From Periconia sp. R9002 (lineage: Eukaryota; Ascomycota; Dothideomycetes; Pleosporales; Periconiaceae), in the NCBI GenBank assembly GCA_023627715.1, contig JAMAHW010000014.1, positions 310,001 to 374,000 on the forward strand: DNA of 64,000 bases, in the 5' to 3' direction. The translations under genes were made by a program, and so were the position numbers. Shown in pieces: positions 47,815 to 58,592 of this stretch (positions within the stretch are counted from its first letter, which is position 1; every line of letters starts with the position of its first letter). Below the pieces are notes generated by a model that saw nothing but the letters and a program-made list of their open reading frames with translations, was not told the origin of the DNA and made no database searches.

Positions 47815-48174
47815 ATGGATCTCGGCGGTTCTTCATCGGCGCTTGCAGGGCTCGACCTGTCCAAGCTCAGCGACCGCGACAAGCAGGAATTGCAGCAATT
47901 CGTCGTCAACGAGAGCCAGAAAGCCAGGATCCAATCTTGTACGTTCTTCGCGCCATCCAATAACAAAAATACAATGAATAAATAACTGATTCAATGCGCG
48001 TGTGCAGCCATCCATTCCCTTACCGATACGTGCTTCCGGAAATGCATCCCCGCGGGAACCGTCAAGAAGGGTGCGCTCGACAAGTACGAGGAGCCCTGCA
48101 TGAGGCAATGTGTTGACCGCTTCCTGGATGCCAATCTCGTGGTACTCAAGGAATTGGAGAGGCTAAGGCAATAG
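47815..48174 (+). CDS. TIM8: Small TIM chaperone TIM8
   Basis: A mitochondrial intermembrane-space chaperone that, with Tim13, escorts hydrophobic precursors to the TIM22/TIM23 complexes. Exons 47815-47938 and 48008-48174 join in phase to 96 residues. The twin CX3C motif is complete: C50-FRK-C54 and C72-MRQ-C76, separated by 17 residues. The preceding helix (LSDRDKQELQQFVVNESQKA) and EEPCMRQCVDRFLDAN are typical of Tim8. There is no presequence, as expected for MIA-imported proteins. Confidence 0.93.
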
Positions 48175-49450
48175 ATGGAGTAATCCATCCGTCGATGTTT
48201 TCTTCCCCCACTTCGCGCTTCAAATATGGGTGCATTGGGGGGCAGGAGGAGGCACGGGCATGTGATTGAACAAGATTGGGTTCGATATGCACTTAGATTG
48301 GTGGATAACGAAGGTCAGACGCCCGGAAGAGAGGTCGAGAACAAACAAAACCCTGTATAATACGGATGTCACTTGTATGAATATTCTCTGGATGGAGGTT
48401 ACTGCGGCGGGTAATGGTATTCCTAGGTATGTACGATGGAATGCTGGGTGATTTGGATGCACGAGGCCTACATAATTCGCGCATTCGCCTGTCTCTGTAT
48501 GATTAAGGAAACACTGTTATTGGAGATCCCACATGCGGTTTTACCAAGTTGCTTTGAGGCCACCATTGTCACCTCAGAACACATAACCTTTCTAGAATCG
48601 AGCGTCCAGTCCATCAAAAACAGAAATTAAAAATAATCGTCGCAGGAGCGTCAAGTCTATCATATTTCCAACGAACCTTCCCCAACCCTGGCTACTGGCA
48701 AGAGTCACATTCATAGAGAATTGCGACTCGAATACTTAGATCCGTATCTATGTGCAGCGTAGTCAATCTTCCGGAATCCCGGCTCGTGGTTCATCTTGGC
48801 AGTATCTGGACTGATTTGAGATACTATATGTACGTGAATACCTCTTTCATCCTCGAAGTACTATCCCACCATCCCCAGGTGACCAATGAAATCTAGATAC
48901 TGCGCTTATACACCACTACCTACCTCGTGATGTCTGTCATCATGCACCCGGACGCAACGAGGCTGCTCACCTGATTGGTCCGCTCGTTCATTGATGTAGC
49001 ATACAAATCCAACGGCACGCGGTATCCTGTGCTGTCCACACCACCACAGAATCAACCCCGAACTTCGCAACTTAAAGGAGTTTTTGCTTTATGCCTATGG
49101 GACTCTTGACGTTTGCTTAACTGTCGTGCAAAAAACACATTAATTAGCGAATCCCGCGTTTGGTTCTCGCAAGCGCTTTTCGCTCTGTTCAGCGATGTCG
49201 CACCTTGCTTAGATACACGGCCATTTGAGCACGCCACAGTATGGCTCTTACATACTCGGCCGAATGTAGGAGGTGCCGAAGAAGTTCAGTGATGTCCATT
49301 GCAGAGGAGTAGGTCAGCTACAAAAGACCCTGGTTGGAATCGAAAGAAGGCTTTATTTCACTCCCTCGTCCTTCTAACTCACATACTTCGACGATTCTAC
49401 TACTATATTAACCCAACATCTCAAACGGATATACAAGTTAGTTTATCAAT
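48175..49450. other. Spacer, no gene seen
   Basis: About 1.3 kb between two plus-strand genes. Short frames at 48266-48630 and 49052-49237 show no recognisable content. The last about 150 bp is the leader of the AtuA-like gene. Confidence 0.5.
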
Positions 49451-51636
49451 ATGGCTGAACCTGCTACCGTTCAACAAACACCACCGCACGATGGCCCTCG
49501 CCCCCTCGTCAACATCATAACGCCCGTGGGCATGCTAGGCTATGGCCTCAAAGAGCACGAGACGGCACAGGCGATTGTTGAAGCACTTCACAACGGTGCT
49601 CCAACCGCCATCATCCTCGATTCAGGATCAACGGACAGTGGGCCAGAGAAGCTCGCTTTGGGAACCATGTCAGCTCCCCGCTACAATTATAAGCGCGATT
49701 TGACGAAACTGATGCGGTTGAGCAATCGATTCAACGTTCCCGTCATCTTTGGGAGTGCAGGTGGGGATGGAAGTGACGATCATGTCAAAGAGATTGTTAA
49801 GATAGTGGAGGAGATTGCAGCGGAGAAGGGGAATGAGTGAGTACTGTTTTCTGTTTATGATAAACTCTTTGTTATTTCAACCTTCGCTGAGTGAATGAGG
49901 CAAAGAGACAGCTGTTGACGAACAAAACTAATTGGCAAAACAGGTCATATAAATTCAAGACGATTTCCCTCTTTTCCAATATCAATAAAGACTTTGTCCA
50001 CGAACGGCTCCGCGCTGGGGCTGTCTCAGGGTGTGGTAAACCAGTGCCACCACTCAAACCCGAGGACATCGATGCCGTTCCGCGCATCTGCTCGCAAATG
50101 GGTCCCGAGCCCTTCTACGACGCCATGGTCGCTAACCCAGACTTCAATATCATAGCTGGTGGCCGTGCCTATGACCCGGCCCCGTACGTAGCTTATGCAG
50201 CATATGCAACCAACACATCATTTCAAAACACCGCGGACGAACACAAAAGAAGGATTTTTGGTGCGTTTACACATATGGGCAAGATCATGGAGTGTGGCGC
50301 GTCGTGTGCACGACCAAAGGGGTCAGGGGCCTCGGCGACCGTGTATGAAGATGCCAGTTTTGATATCGTACCGCACGATCCTGCTTCGCGGTGCACACCA
50401 CTTTCCGTGTCAGCACATACTCTTTACGAAAAATCGAGGCCGGATATACTGGGCGGACCGGGCGGGTGGCTTGACCTGACAAACAGCACGTATGAGCAGC
50501 GACCGGACAACCGCACTGTGAGGTGCAGAGGTGCAACCTTCACTTTCTCGAGGGACGCGGGTAAGAAGTATCAGATTAAGCTTGAGGCAGCAAAAGTGCA
50601 GGGTTATCGGACGCAGCACATGGGCAGTTACCATGATCGTGAGTTGCCGTATTCTCAAGCTTTGTCTTTGCTATGATAGAAATGCTAATCATACCGGACA
50701 GCTATCCTGATTGACCATCTCGACGTCGTCTTGGAACGCATCAAGATGTATGTCAATTTCCAACATCAAGACACCCGCGACACATGGAAAGTGGACTGGC
50801 ACGTGTACGGACGGGACACCATCAACAAACACACTGGAAAACCGGGTGAGATTTTTCTAATCGGCGAGGCGGTCGCACCGACGCAAGAACTGGCAAACAG
50901 CCTCATGTCCACAGCAAGAGTCGCCAGCGTACACGTTCCGTACCCTGGCATGAAAGCCACGGCTGGGGCTTTTGCGTACGGGCTAGGCGGGAAGACGGAG
51001 ATCCCGCTCGGTCCTTGTGCCGAGTTCTGCATCTACCATCTCGTCGATTTGGAAGAAGGTGAGGAGAGGCTTGCGCTTGACTCTCCTTCTTCCGGGGCGG
51101 CCAACGGTCTCTACCGCCAGGATGTTACCTTCATAGGCAGAGGAGCACCACCAACACCACCGCTGGCAACCGTGTCGGCCGATTCGCCTTCGGAACAAGA
51201 CTCAATAAAAACACATACCAAGTCATTTTCGATCCCGCACGACGACGAGCCCGACCCATCCACGGTCCCCGTGCCACAAACACTGGGCGAGCTCGCCGGC
51301 GTCCTGCGGTCCAAGAACTCAGGCCCGTTCGAGCTGACGTTAGATGTCATGTTCAAAACAGCTCAAGAGTACTCGCTCGTCAAGGAAGCCGGGTTCCTGA
51401 CGGCGGCCAACATAGCGCAGCTGTACGCACTCAAGGAGGAAGATATCGTGTGGAGCGGGTTCTTTGATCAGGCACTTGCGTGGAAGGCTACCATCCCGAG
51501 GCTTTTGCATGGCAAACCGCAACCGAATGGCGGCTTCATGGAGAGCGATGTACATGGGAGCCAGAAATATGCCCCCTTGTTCAATTTACCCTTGCCGGAT
51601 GCTTTGGTGGGTAAATTGGAGGTGTTGAGGCAATGA
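49451..51636 (+). CDS. AtuA/DUF1446 family protein
   Basis: Member of the DUF1446 family named after bacterial AtuA of acyclic terpene (citronellol/geraniol) use; the reaction is not established and fungal members are uncharacterised. Exons 49451-49836, 49944-50638 and 50702-51636 join in phase to 671 residues. The start of the domain is seen in NIITPVGMLGYGLKEHET and ILDSGSTDSGPEKLALG. PVIFGSAGGDGSDDHV and NIIAGGRAYDPAPYVAYA follow. FTHMGKIMECGASCARPKGSG is highly typical. An additional C-terminal part (about 500-671) with a Ser/Pro-rich linker precedes a helical tail. It heads a block with an SDR, a membrane protein and a transporter. Confidence 0.85.
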
Positions 51637-52156
51637 GGTAAATGAGTAGGCGAAGATGTCGTGGGTGGTTCAATTAGAAGTTCTTTCATCAGATGTTGGA
51701 ATAGTTATTCAAGGTAGTAACACAGCGATATAATTCTTCATGTCGTCTTGTTCATTTCATACTCGTTATATGGGTGTTTGTTCCAATCTCTACGCATTCA
51801 TATGTATTTTTGTGGCTGAGCACGGGGGTAAATCTCATTGCATGAAATAGGATATAGCAAGCTCTACGGCCAGCTCTTGTCTTATCCATCTATACCAAGC
51901 CCAGAGCGTTCTTGCTGCCGACTCAAAATGAGTCATGTTGCTGCTTGACTTGTTTGGGTAAGGACCCAACTTCACACAGCGTTGCTCGTGATGTAGGTAT
52001 AAGAATGTAACTTGCGCCGGTTACACACAGGTTTTGATCCTCACACACAAAATAAAGACAAGCACAAGCGGCATTGGGCACCGTCATTAGAAGATTCCAT
52101 TCAACGGCAGCAAAACAATCTGTTTCGGCGCGAGAACACAAACCTACACACCAACC
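51637..52156. other. Spacer, SDR promoter region
   Basis: Lies between two plus-strand genes. No gene content is seen. Confidence 0.5.
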
Positions 52157-53267
52157 ATGTCGACGCGAGTTCCAGATGTAAAGTTGGCAGCGACTTTCAC
52201 ATCAACCACTCACACCCACCCGTCACCTTCCCTGGATCCCTCCAAGAACCCACTCTCAACACCGCTCGCCGTCTGCGTCGTTGGCGCCTCCCGCGGGATC
52301 GGCGCAGGGATAGCAACCTCGTACGCGCGCGCCCTTGCCCCAGATTCCACGCTCTTCCTAGTAGCGCGAGAATCATCTGCGTCTTCTCTTTCCACGGTCC
52401 AAAAGACGGCTCAGGAACTTAACCCTTCCATCACAGTGACCCCTTTATTCGCAGACATCACATCCGCTCCATCCGTTGCCCAGCTCGCCTCATCCATCAA
52501 GCAGCAACATGGTAGTCTCAACGTCGTGGTGCTCAATTCCGGATGGGCTGGACCGGAGGTCGTGCTCAAGATGACCGAAGGGGACCCGGCGAATTTCCAA
52601 AACGTCTTCGACATCAACGCGATTGGGACGTATCACGTTATGCACTACTTGGTGCCCTTGCTGCTTGCGAGCAAGAACGTGGACATGCGGCAGTTGCTTG
52701 TCGTGAATTCGTTCGCGAGTTTGCTGACCAACGGACCAATTGCAAACACTGCGTACTGCGTATCCAAGATGGCGCAGGTCAGACTGGTCGAGTTCGCAAG
52801 CGAACAGTTTGGAAAAGACGAGAAGGGCGGTTTGACCTGTGTTGCTGTGCATCCCGGGGCAGTGTTGACCGAGTCGGCGGACGAGACTTGTCCTGATGTT
52901 TTTAGGCCTCGTGGGTTTCTTTTCTTCAATCTCCCCTCCGTTGTTGTCGAGTACCGTCTTCTGTGAAACAGCTCCAAAGACTACATGGTTGGATATGCGT
53001 GCTAACGAAAAATTGCATAGATCTGACAGATAGCGTGGAACTATGTGGAGCATTCTGCGTGTGGATCAGCCGTGAGAAAAGAGCGTGGCTGAATGGACGA
53101 TTGTTGAGCGCAAAATGGGATGTTGATGAGTATGTCTTTTAGCCCACAAACGATATGCCTAGTCTTACTGACATATCTCTAGATTGGCTGCAAAGAAGGA
53201 CCTTATTGTAGAGCAAGACCTGCTGAAGTTGGGGCTGCGTATTGGAAACATTTCGATACCAGCATGA
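52157..53267 (+). CDS. Short-chain dehydrogenase/reductase
   Basis: An NAD(P)-dependent classical SDR with unknown substrate. Exons 52157-52910, 53021-53129 and 53183-53267 join in phase to 315 residues. The cofactor loop is VVGASRGIGAG (43-51). LNSGWAG stands at the NAG position, catalytic Ser is in VVNSFAS (about 185), and the YxxxK pair is Y200 and K204. The C-terminal exons carry SVELCGAFCVWISREKRAWL and complete the fold; the first intron donor is a GTGGGT. It ends 64 bp from the stop of the opposite-strand membrane-protein gene. With the AtuA-like gene it could form a small catabolic unit, which is inference from position only. Confidence 0.83.
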
Positions 53268-53331
53268 TAGAGAAGATTCTAAAAAAGATACTAAACACCA
53301 TGATTGGGATATTAACGTACCGAGCATGGCA

Positions 53332-55830
53332 TCACACCTCACACCGACCCTTTTCTTCATCCCAACCACACGCTCGATCAGGTTTTCTTTCTGGACCACT
53401 GCGAACACACTCCGTCTGTATCATTTCAACTGTAGTATTCTCGGTATCCCCTGTTGCCTTTCTTCCCTCGTCAGACTCCACAAAAGGCAAGTTCTGTGCA
53501 TCGGTGGCAAGACGCATGATCATTTGTCCCACGGTCGGCCTGTATTTTGTTTTTCTGCTCCACACAAGCACTTTACGCTCGCTGGACGTGCGGATGCGGA
53601 CCGCAGAGAGCGAATTATTAATGATGATCACGAGCAACGTTGATGGGTAGCGAATCCATTGGGTATACCGGCGAAAGCGGCGGACACGAGTGAGCCCAAC
53701 CATAGCATCTTTATATTCCTCCGTGCTGAGGTGGGATTGAAGGAGCCACTGGTAAAATAATAAGTCTAAGTGAACGAAGATTATAGAGAGGAATAAGATT
53801 CGAGGAAAACTGAAGCGGATACTTACTTCAAGGACAATATATGCCATACCGATTCCCATGATAACACAAGTGATAACCGTTCCCTGTTTCCAATACGTCG
53901 CGACTATGGGGCTGTTGACCTCGCTCACCGTCTCAAAATCGATGTACCCCCCATTTCCACCCCATAAACTGGCCATGCATGTGCAGTTGTTAAAAGCGCC
54001 TGTGGTCTGTGCCATGAGAAGGTAGCAGAGCCAGACCATGTTGGAGAACTCGAGAGGCGTGAAGATGATACGTTGGAGCCAGTTTCGGGCAGTCAAGTTG
54101 CGAAGGACCTCGAAATGTCCACGAATTTTGGATTCTGCGCTTTTGAGGTGAGGATTTTTGTCTGAACGGGGTAGAAGATGCATGGGCAGCAAGACAACAT
54201 GTATGATAACTTCTTCAATAACATGCAGACATCTCGCAAGCGCAGCTCTGGACGCAGCCAACCCCCTGAATGTTAATTTTTTTGATCCCGAGTGACCTCC
54301 AACGAGTGTAGCACGTTGCGTGTATTCCTGCAAGTGCTCTGCAAAACGATCGTGCTTACGCAAAGGAGACGTGAACCACCACACAAACATCTCAGTAACC
54401 AGGAGGATTAAAGCAACGGTGAAGAAGACAAGATATCCCCCAGTGCGGCAACCGAGGCCCACCGTCGGCGTGTTATATGACAAGACGAAAGCCCCCGCAC
54501 TCGTCCCACCAACAATCAACACTGATGCAGCAAGCTGCCAGAAGATACGACCGTCGAACCACGTGAAGCCATGATCGACTTGACCCAGAACGAGGGAAGC
54601 CCGAGCCTCGTTGGGGTCGGCAAGCCAATTTCGCCCGCGTTCGGCAAGATACGCCTTCTCAATGTCAACAAGAATTGCGTGGGCAGCTCCATAATGGAAA
54701 CGCGTTCTAGCTTGACCGGCAAAGCCACAGATGTAGTCGCCTTGGATGTAACGCGCCTTTTCGGTGATTTTGTGGACCCAGTAGGCCATTTGCTGGGACT
54801 GGGGAAGGTCACGGAAAGAGGAGACGTAGGCGTTGCGAATCTCCTCGTCTTGAAGGGATAGACAGACTAGGTCGACCATTTTGTTCAATTTACGTTGGAT
54901 GTCGTCAGAAGCTACTGGATTACGATCCAGGATGGAGCAAAGGATGAGGATGGGAAACCAGCATACAAACAAACCCAGGGCGAGGGCATGAGCTTGCAGA
55001 TTGCTTCCCAAATCGCCAAATGCTGTAGATGCATCGGTCAATAAGCATGTGTGTCTTAAGAAGGCGCGACCACGCACACGCACCTGCTTCAATGGATAAC
55101 CCCACGGCAACAACGAACCACAACGTTGATATGAAAACAGGAACCACGCCCCTCCTTCGATTGATCCTCAGATCACGAGCGAGGTTTTTTCGTAACTTGC
55201 TCAGTGTCTTGCTGGTTCCGAGAAGCTTCAAGTCTTTACTGAAAAGGACGATGCGGAGTAGTCCCTCGGCTTCCCTTGTCATCGAGATCACAGGTTTCAT
55301 CTTATACTGATTCAGATTCATCATTATGTAAAACGAGTCCCGTATGCTGGAGAACTCGCTATCTTCATCCGGGATAGGTGCTTCGTACGGTATAGCCATA
55401 TCAACTGCGCGACGGGAATCAGTCCACAGCTAAGAAGGAGTGAGCAGTGAAGTGGGCTACCATGCATACCAAATAAAGCACACTTCCCCGAGATTTCAAT
55501 ATCCCACAGGATGAAAGTGAGACTAGCAATAGGACTTCCTATCCATCGATTGATTGCTTTTACCGTCCTCCAGAAATTATTGCTCTCGAAAGGCGCTTGC
55601 AGAAGCGTACCCAGGATGGGAAGGATCCAGGTTGTGATCGTGGCAGCGACGGCCGACCAAGGATAGTACTCATTGCCACGCCCACACAAAGCCACGCAAC
55701 CTTCGTGCGTGATTTGAGTTTGGGGGTTAGGGGAGTTCAGGCGGACAGGTCCTCGGTAACCGAATCGTTGGACGAGCTCTGGACTTGCCATGTACAGAGC
55801 GCCGCATTGGGTGAAATTCGCGCGTCCCAT
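53332..55830 (-). CDS. Fungal multi-pass membrane protein, function unknown
   Basis: I do not recognise a characterised family. Exons 55830-55470, 55404-55084 and 55022-53332 join in phase to 790 residues. About eight to ten hydrophobic segments are seen, including AATITTWILPILGTLLQA, VFISTLWFVVAVGLSIEAG, LALGLFVCWFPILILCSIL, FWQLAASVLIVGGTSAGAFV, YLVFFTVALILLVTEMFVWW and TVITCVIMGIGMAYIVLEV. The loop between the early and late groups is soluble. Within the last exon lies a good in-frame 78-nt intron candidate (53826-53749, GTAAGT to ATTTTACCAG). Splicing it would give 764 residues. Similar large membrane proteins of unknown role are common in Pezizomycotina genomes. Confidence 0.72.
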
Positions 55831-56539
55831 AGCGCAATGCGGTATGAAATATGGAGTAGATGGTTAGACAGGCTGGCTTGCGAGGCATTGATCGACTACG
55901 AAACTCGCAGCCATCTATGGGCAACAACCACGTATTTATAGTGCGGTAATCCGATTGGAGCTCCGTGAACAGGTGTAAACACGCAAGACGAGACAGAGGG
56001 ACGCACCAGATAAGAGATTTGCCTTTTATGCAATTTATGATGTTGATATGCAGTCTATGTCGCCAATCGCCATATAATCTGTCGTTTCACATCTCTTGTT
56101 GGCAGCCGCATCGAGTCGTATTGGTGGTTGAGGCTTCGTGGGCGCATATAAGCTTTTCGGCTCCACCCAGTGCCAAATGGGGTTGAGAAAAGATCGGCGA
56201 GTTCAAGTGCATGAACTTGCTTTGTGTGCCTTTTATCGGACTCTCTATTGTTCTCACTGACCTACGTTCATCCCTATGTCTGGCTGGCATACAGACGGAT
56301 TTGCGTATTCTGTCGAAGCAAGTAACGACGCGTTCTCGTAATCGCATCTTGCCACGAAGCATGAGAGCAGACGGTATTGTTCAAACTTTGAATTCAGTGC
56401 ATTATAAAACATTATCAGGAAAGCCTCCAGCTGAGCAAGTGCATATCCCAGTGTCTCTCTCTCTGCTCCCCCACTTTCGGCTCCCGCATTTATACCGCGG
56501 AACCTAATCCTTTACGAACCCAACATCCGCAAAACGCAT
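55831..56539. other. Spacer, no gene seen
   Basis: Lies between two minus-strand genes, and should hold the promoter of the membrane-protein gene and the 3' end of the sugar transporter gene. The frame at 56211-56507 has no recognisable content. Confidence 0.45.
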
Positions 56540-58592
56540 CTAAATCTTCTCAGGTGTAGTCTCGTTGTGGGCCACACTCCTCTTCATCTCTTGCTTCGCG
56601 GCGATCTCAGACAAGCTTGTCTTCCTCGCAGCATCGTTATCCACATCGGCGAAGGAAATCTGTGGGCGGAACGCCTTAGACTTCCATGCCTTGCCAACGA
56701 TACCGTAGAGCTCATCGACTTGCTCGAGACTCAGACCCTTGGTCTCGTAAATCATAAAGTAGACGAAAGCAATGCAAACGAAGCAGAAACTTCCCCAGAC
56801 GAAGAAAACCTTGGATTGAAGGTTTGCGTGTTCTTCGTCAACCATGTAGGGAGTTGAATATGCGATCGCCCAGTTAAGAAGCCAATTGCTCGCTGTCGTC
56901 ATGCTCAGGCACTTGGCGCGAGCCTTGAGAGGGAACAACTCGCCAGTGACGACCCAGGCCACAGGTCCCCAACTGCTGGCAAAGAAGAAGATGTAGATAC
57001 ACACAAAGGCGATCGACGCTCGTTGGGATGGCAGATCAGTTGTAGAGGATGCAGTGCCCACAGAGGCAACAATGAACTGGCAGACGCACATTCCGATTGC
57101 GCCCATCAACAAAAGGCCTCGGCGACCAAGTTTTTCGACCAGATAAAGACCAGGGAACGTTGAAGCGACGTTAACGGAATTGGTAATGACCTGGATGATG
57201 AAGGGGTTTTGGAAACCGGCGCGAGTAAAGTATTGTGTTCCGTAGTAGACTGATGGGTGGTCAATAACAGATCATAGTGGAAAGAGTGTTGATGAACTCA
57301 CAAATGAAGTTGACACCAGTAAGCTGTTGAAGAGCTTGCAACAAGCAGCCGGTCAGGAGACGTTTGCCCAGAGTACCTTTGAAACACTCGATGTAGGTAG
57401 CTTTTCCCAAGCTCATCTCGTAGAGATGGTTAGATTGAACTTCATTAAGCTCTTCAACGATGGCGGGGTGGTCCACTGGCAAACGACGCAGCTTTCCGAG
57501 AGACTTGGCAGCTTCATCATAGCGATCGGTCTTGATCAAGTAACGGGGTGTTTCAGGGAGGAAGAGTAGACTGATAGTCTGTCAGTGCTTATTTTGGGGT
57601 TTGGATTTTTAAGGCGAGGGGAGGGCGAGGCGATGCGATTGAGAAATAGATGGCTATATCACTTACCCGCCGACAAGAATGATGGACCAGAGGAATTGTA
57701 CCGCAATGGGGATACGGTATGATCCAGAGTCATTTCGACCCTTGGTTGAGTTGTTTACAATGGCAGCCAAAAATAGTCCAATTGTGATAGCAAGCTGGTA
57801 AGCGCCGACGACAGTACCACGGATCCATTTGGGACTTGTTTCGGATTGATACATGGGGACTAGTGGCTATGGTCAGCGGACACGATTCGAGCAAGAAATT
57901 TTTTCAAAGTGGAGATGCTCCAATATCCGAAAACCGGCGAAAGGTGAGCACAGTCCAGTCTCCACCTCCACACTTCCCCAAGAAGAGAAATCTGGAGACT
58001 CCAGAAAATGAAAATGAAACTCACTCAGGGCAGAGATGAGACCAACACCAAAACCGGCGAAGAATCGACCAGCAATGAATAATGGCTGCGAGGTGGCGGC
58101 AGTTTGCAGGATGACGCCGAAGTTGAAGACCAGACCAGCAGATGTCATAAGACCCCAACGACGGCCGAGGAAGTCGCCAAATGGAGCGGCACTGAGTGCT
58201 CCGAAAAAGGTACCTACATTTGTCAGAAAGAGGTCTGAGCAGAGAAGTTGAGTGAATTACCTGCGGAGAGGATGGATACGATGAGTGAATCCTGGGCTGC
58301 GGACAATTTCCCATCGGCCTGAGTAGAGAACTCTTGCAGCCAGTAAGGCATAGCGAGGATGCCAGAAATGGTTCCTGTATCATAGCTGTCGAGGTGTTAG
58401 TATTGGAACTCGCGAAGCCAGGATAGTGACGACTACTCACCCGAAGAGGACTCCTCCAAAGGCTACGAAGAGACCAATGACAATGGCAGGCCTGTAGACA
58501 TGTCAGTTGTGTAACCATGGGATTGAGGTAGCAGGTGAGGCATACCAAGATTTGCCTGGGACATCCTCAGGCTTCTTCAGCATGAAACCCAT
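56540..58592 (-). CDS. MFS sugar transporter (hexose/disaccharide permease type)
   Basis: A plasma-membrane sugar porter of the major facilitator superfamily with 12 predicted transmembrane helices; substrate unknown. Seven exons (58592-58546, 58491-58441, 58385-58261, 58213-58025, 57859-57667, 57570-57302, 57249-56540) join in phase to 527 residues. Family motifs are GYDTGTISGI in helix 1, DFLGRRWGL (the GRR loop after helix 2), GRFFAGFGVGLISAL, PMYQSETSPKWIRGT (the PESPRWIRG-like loop of helix 4), PETPRYLIK in the central loop, and ETKGLSLEQVDELYG at the end. The first two introns sit very early, so the start is only visible after splicing. Confidence 0.9.
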
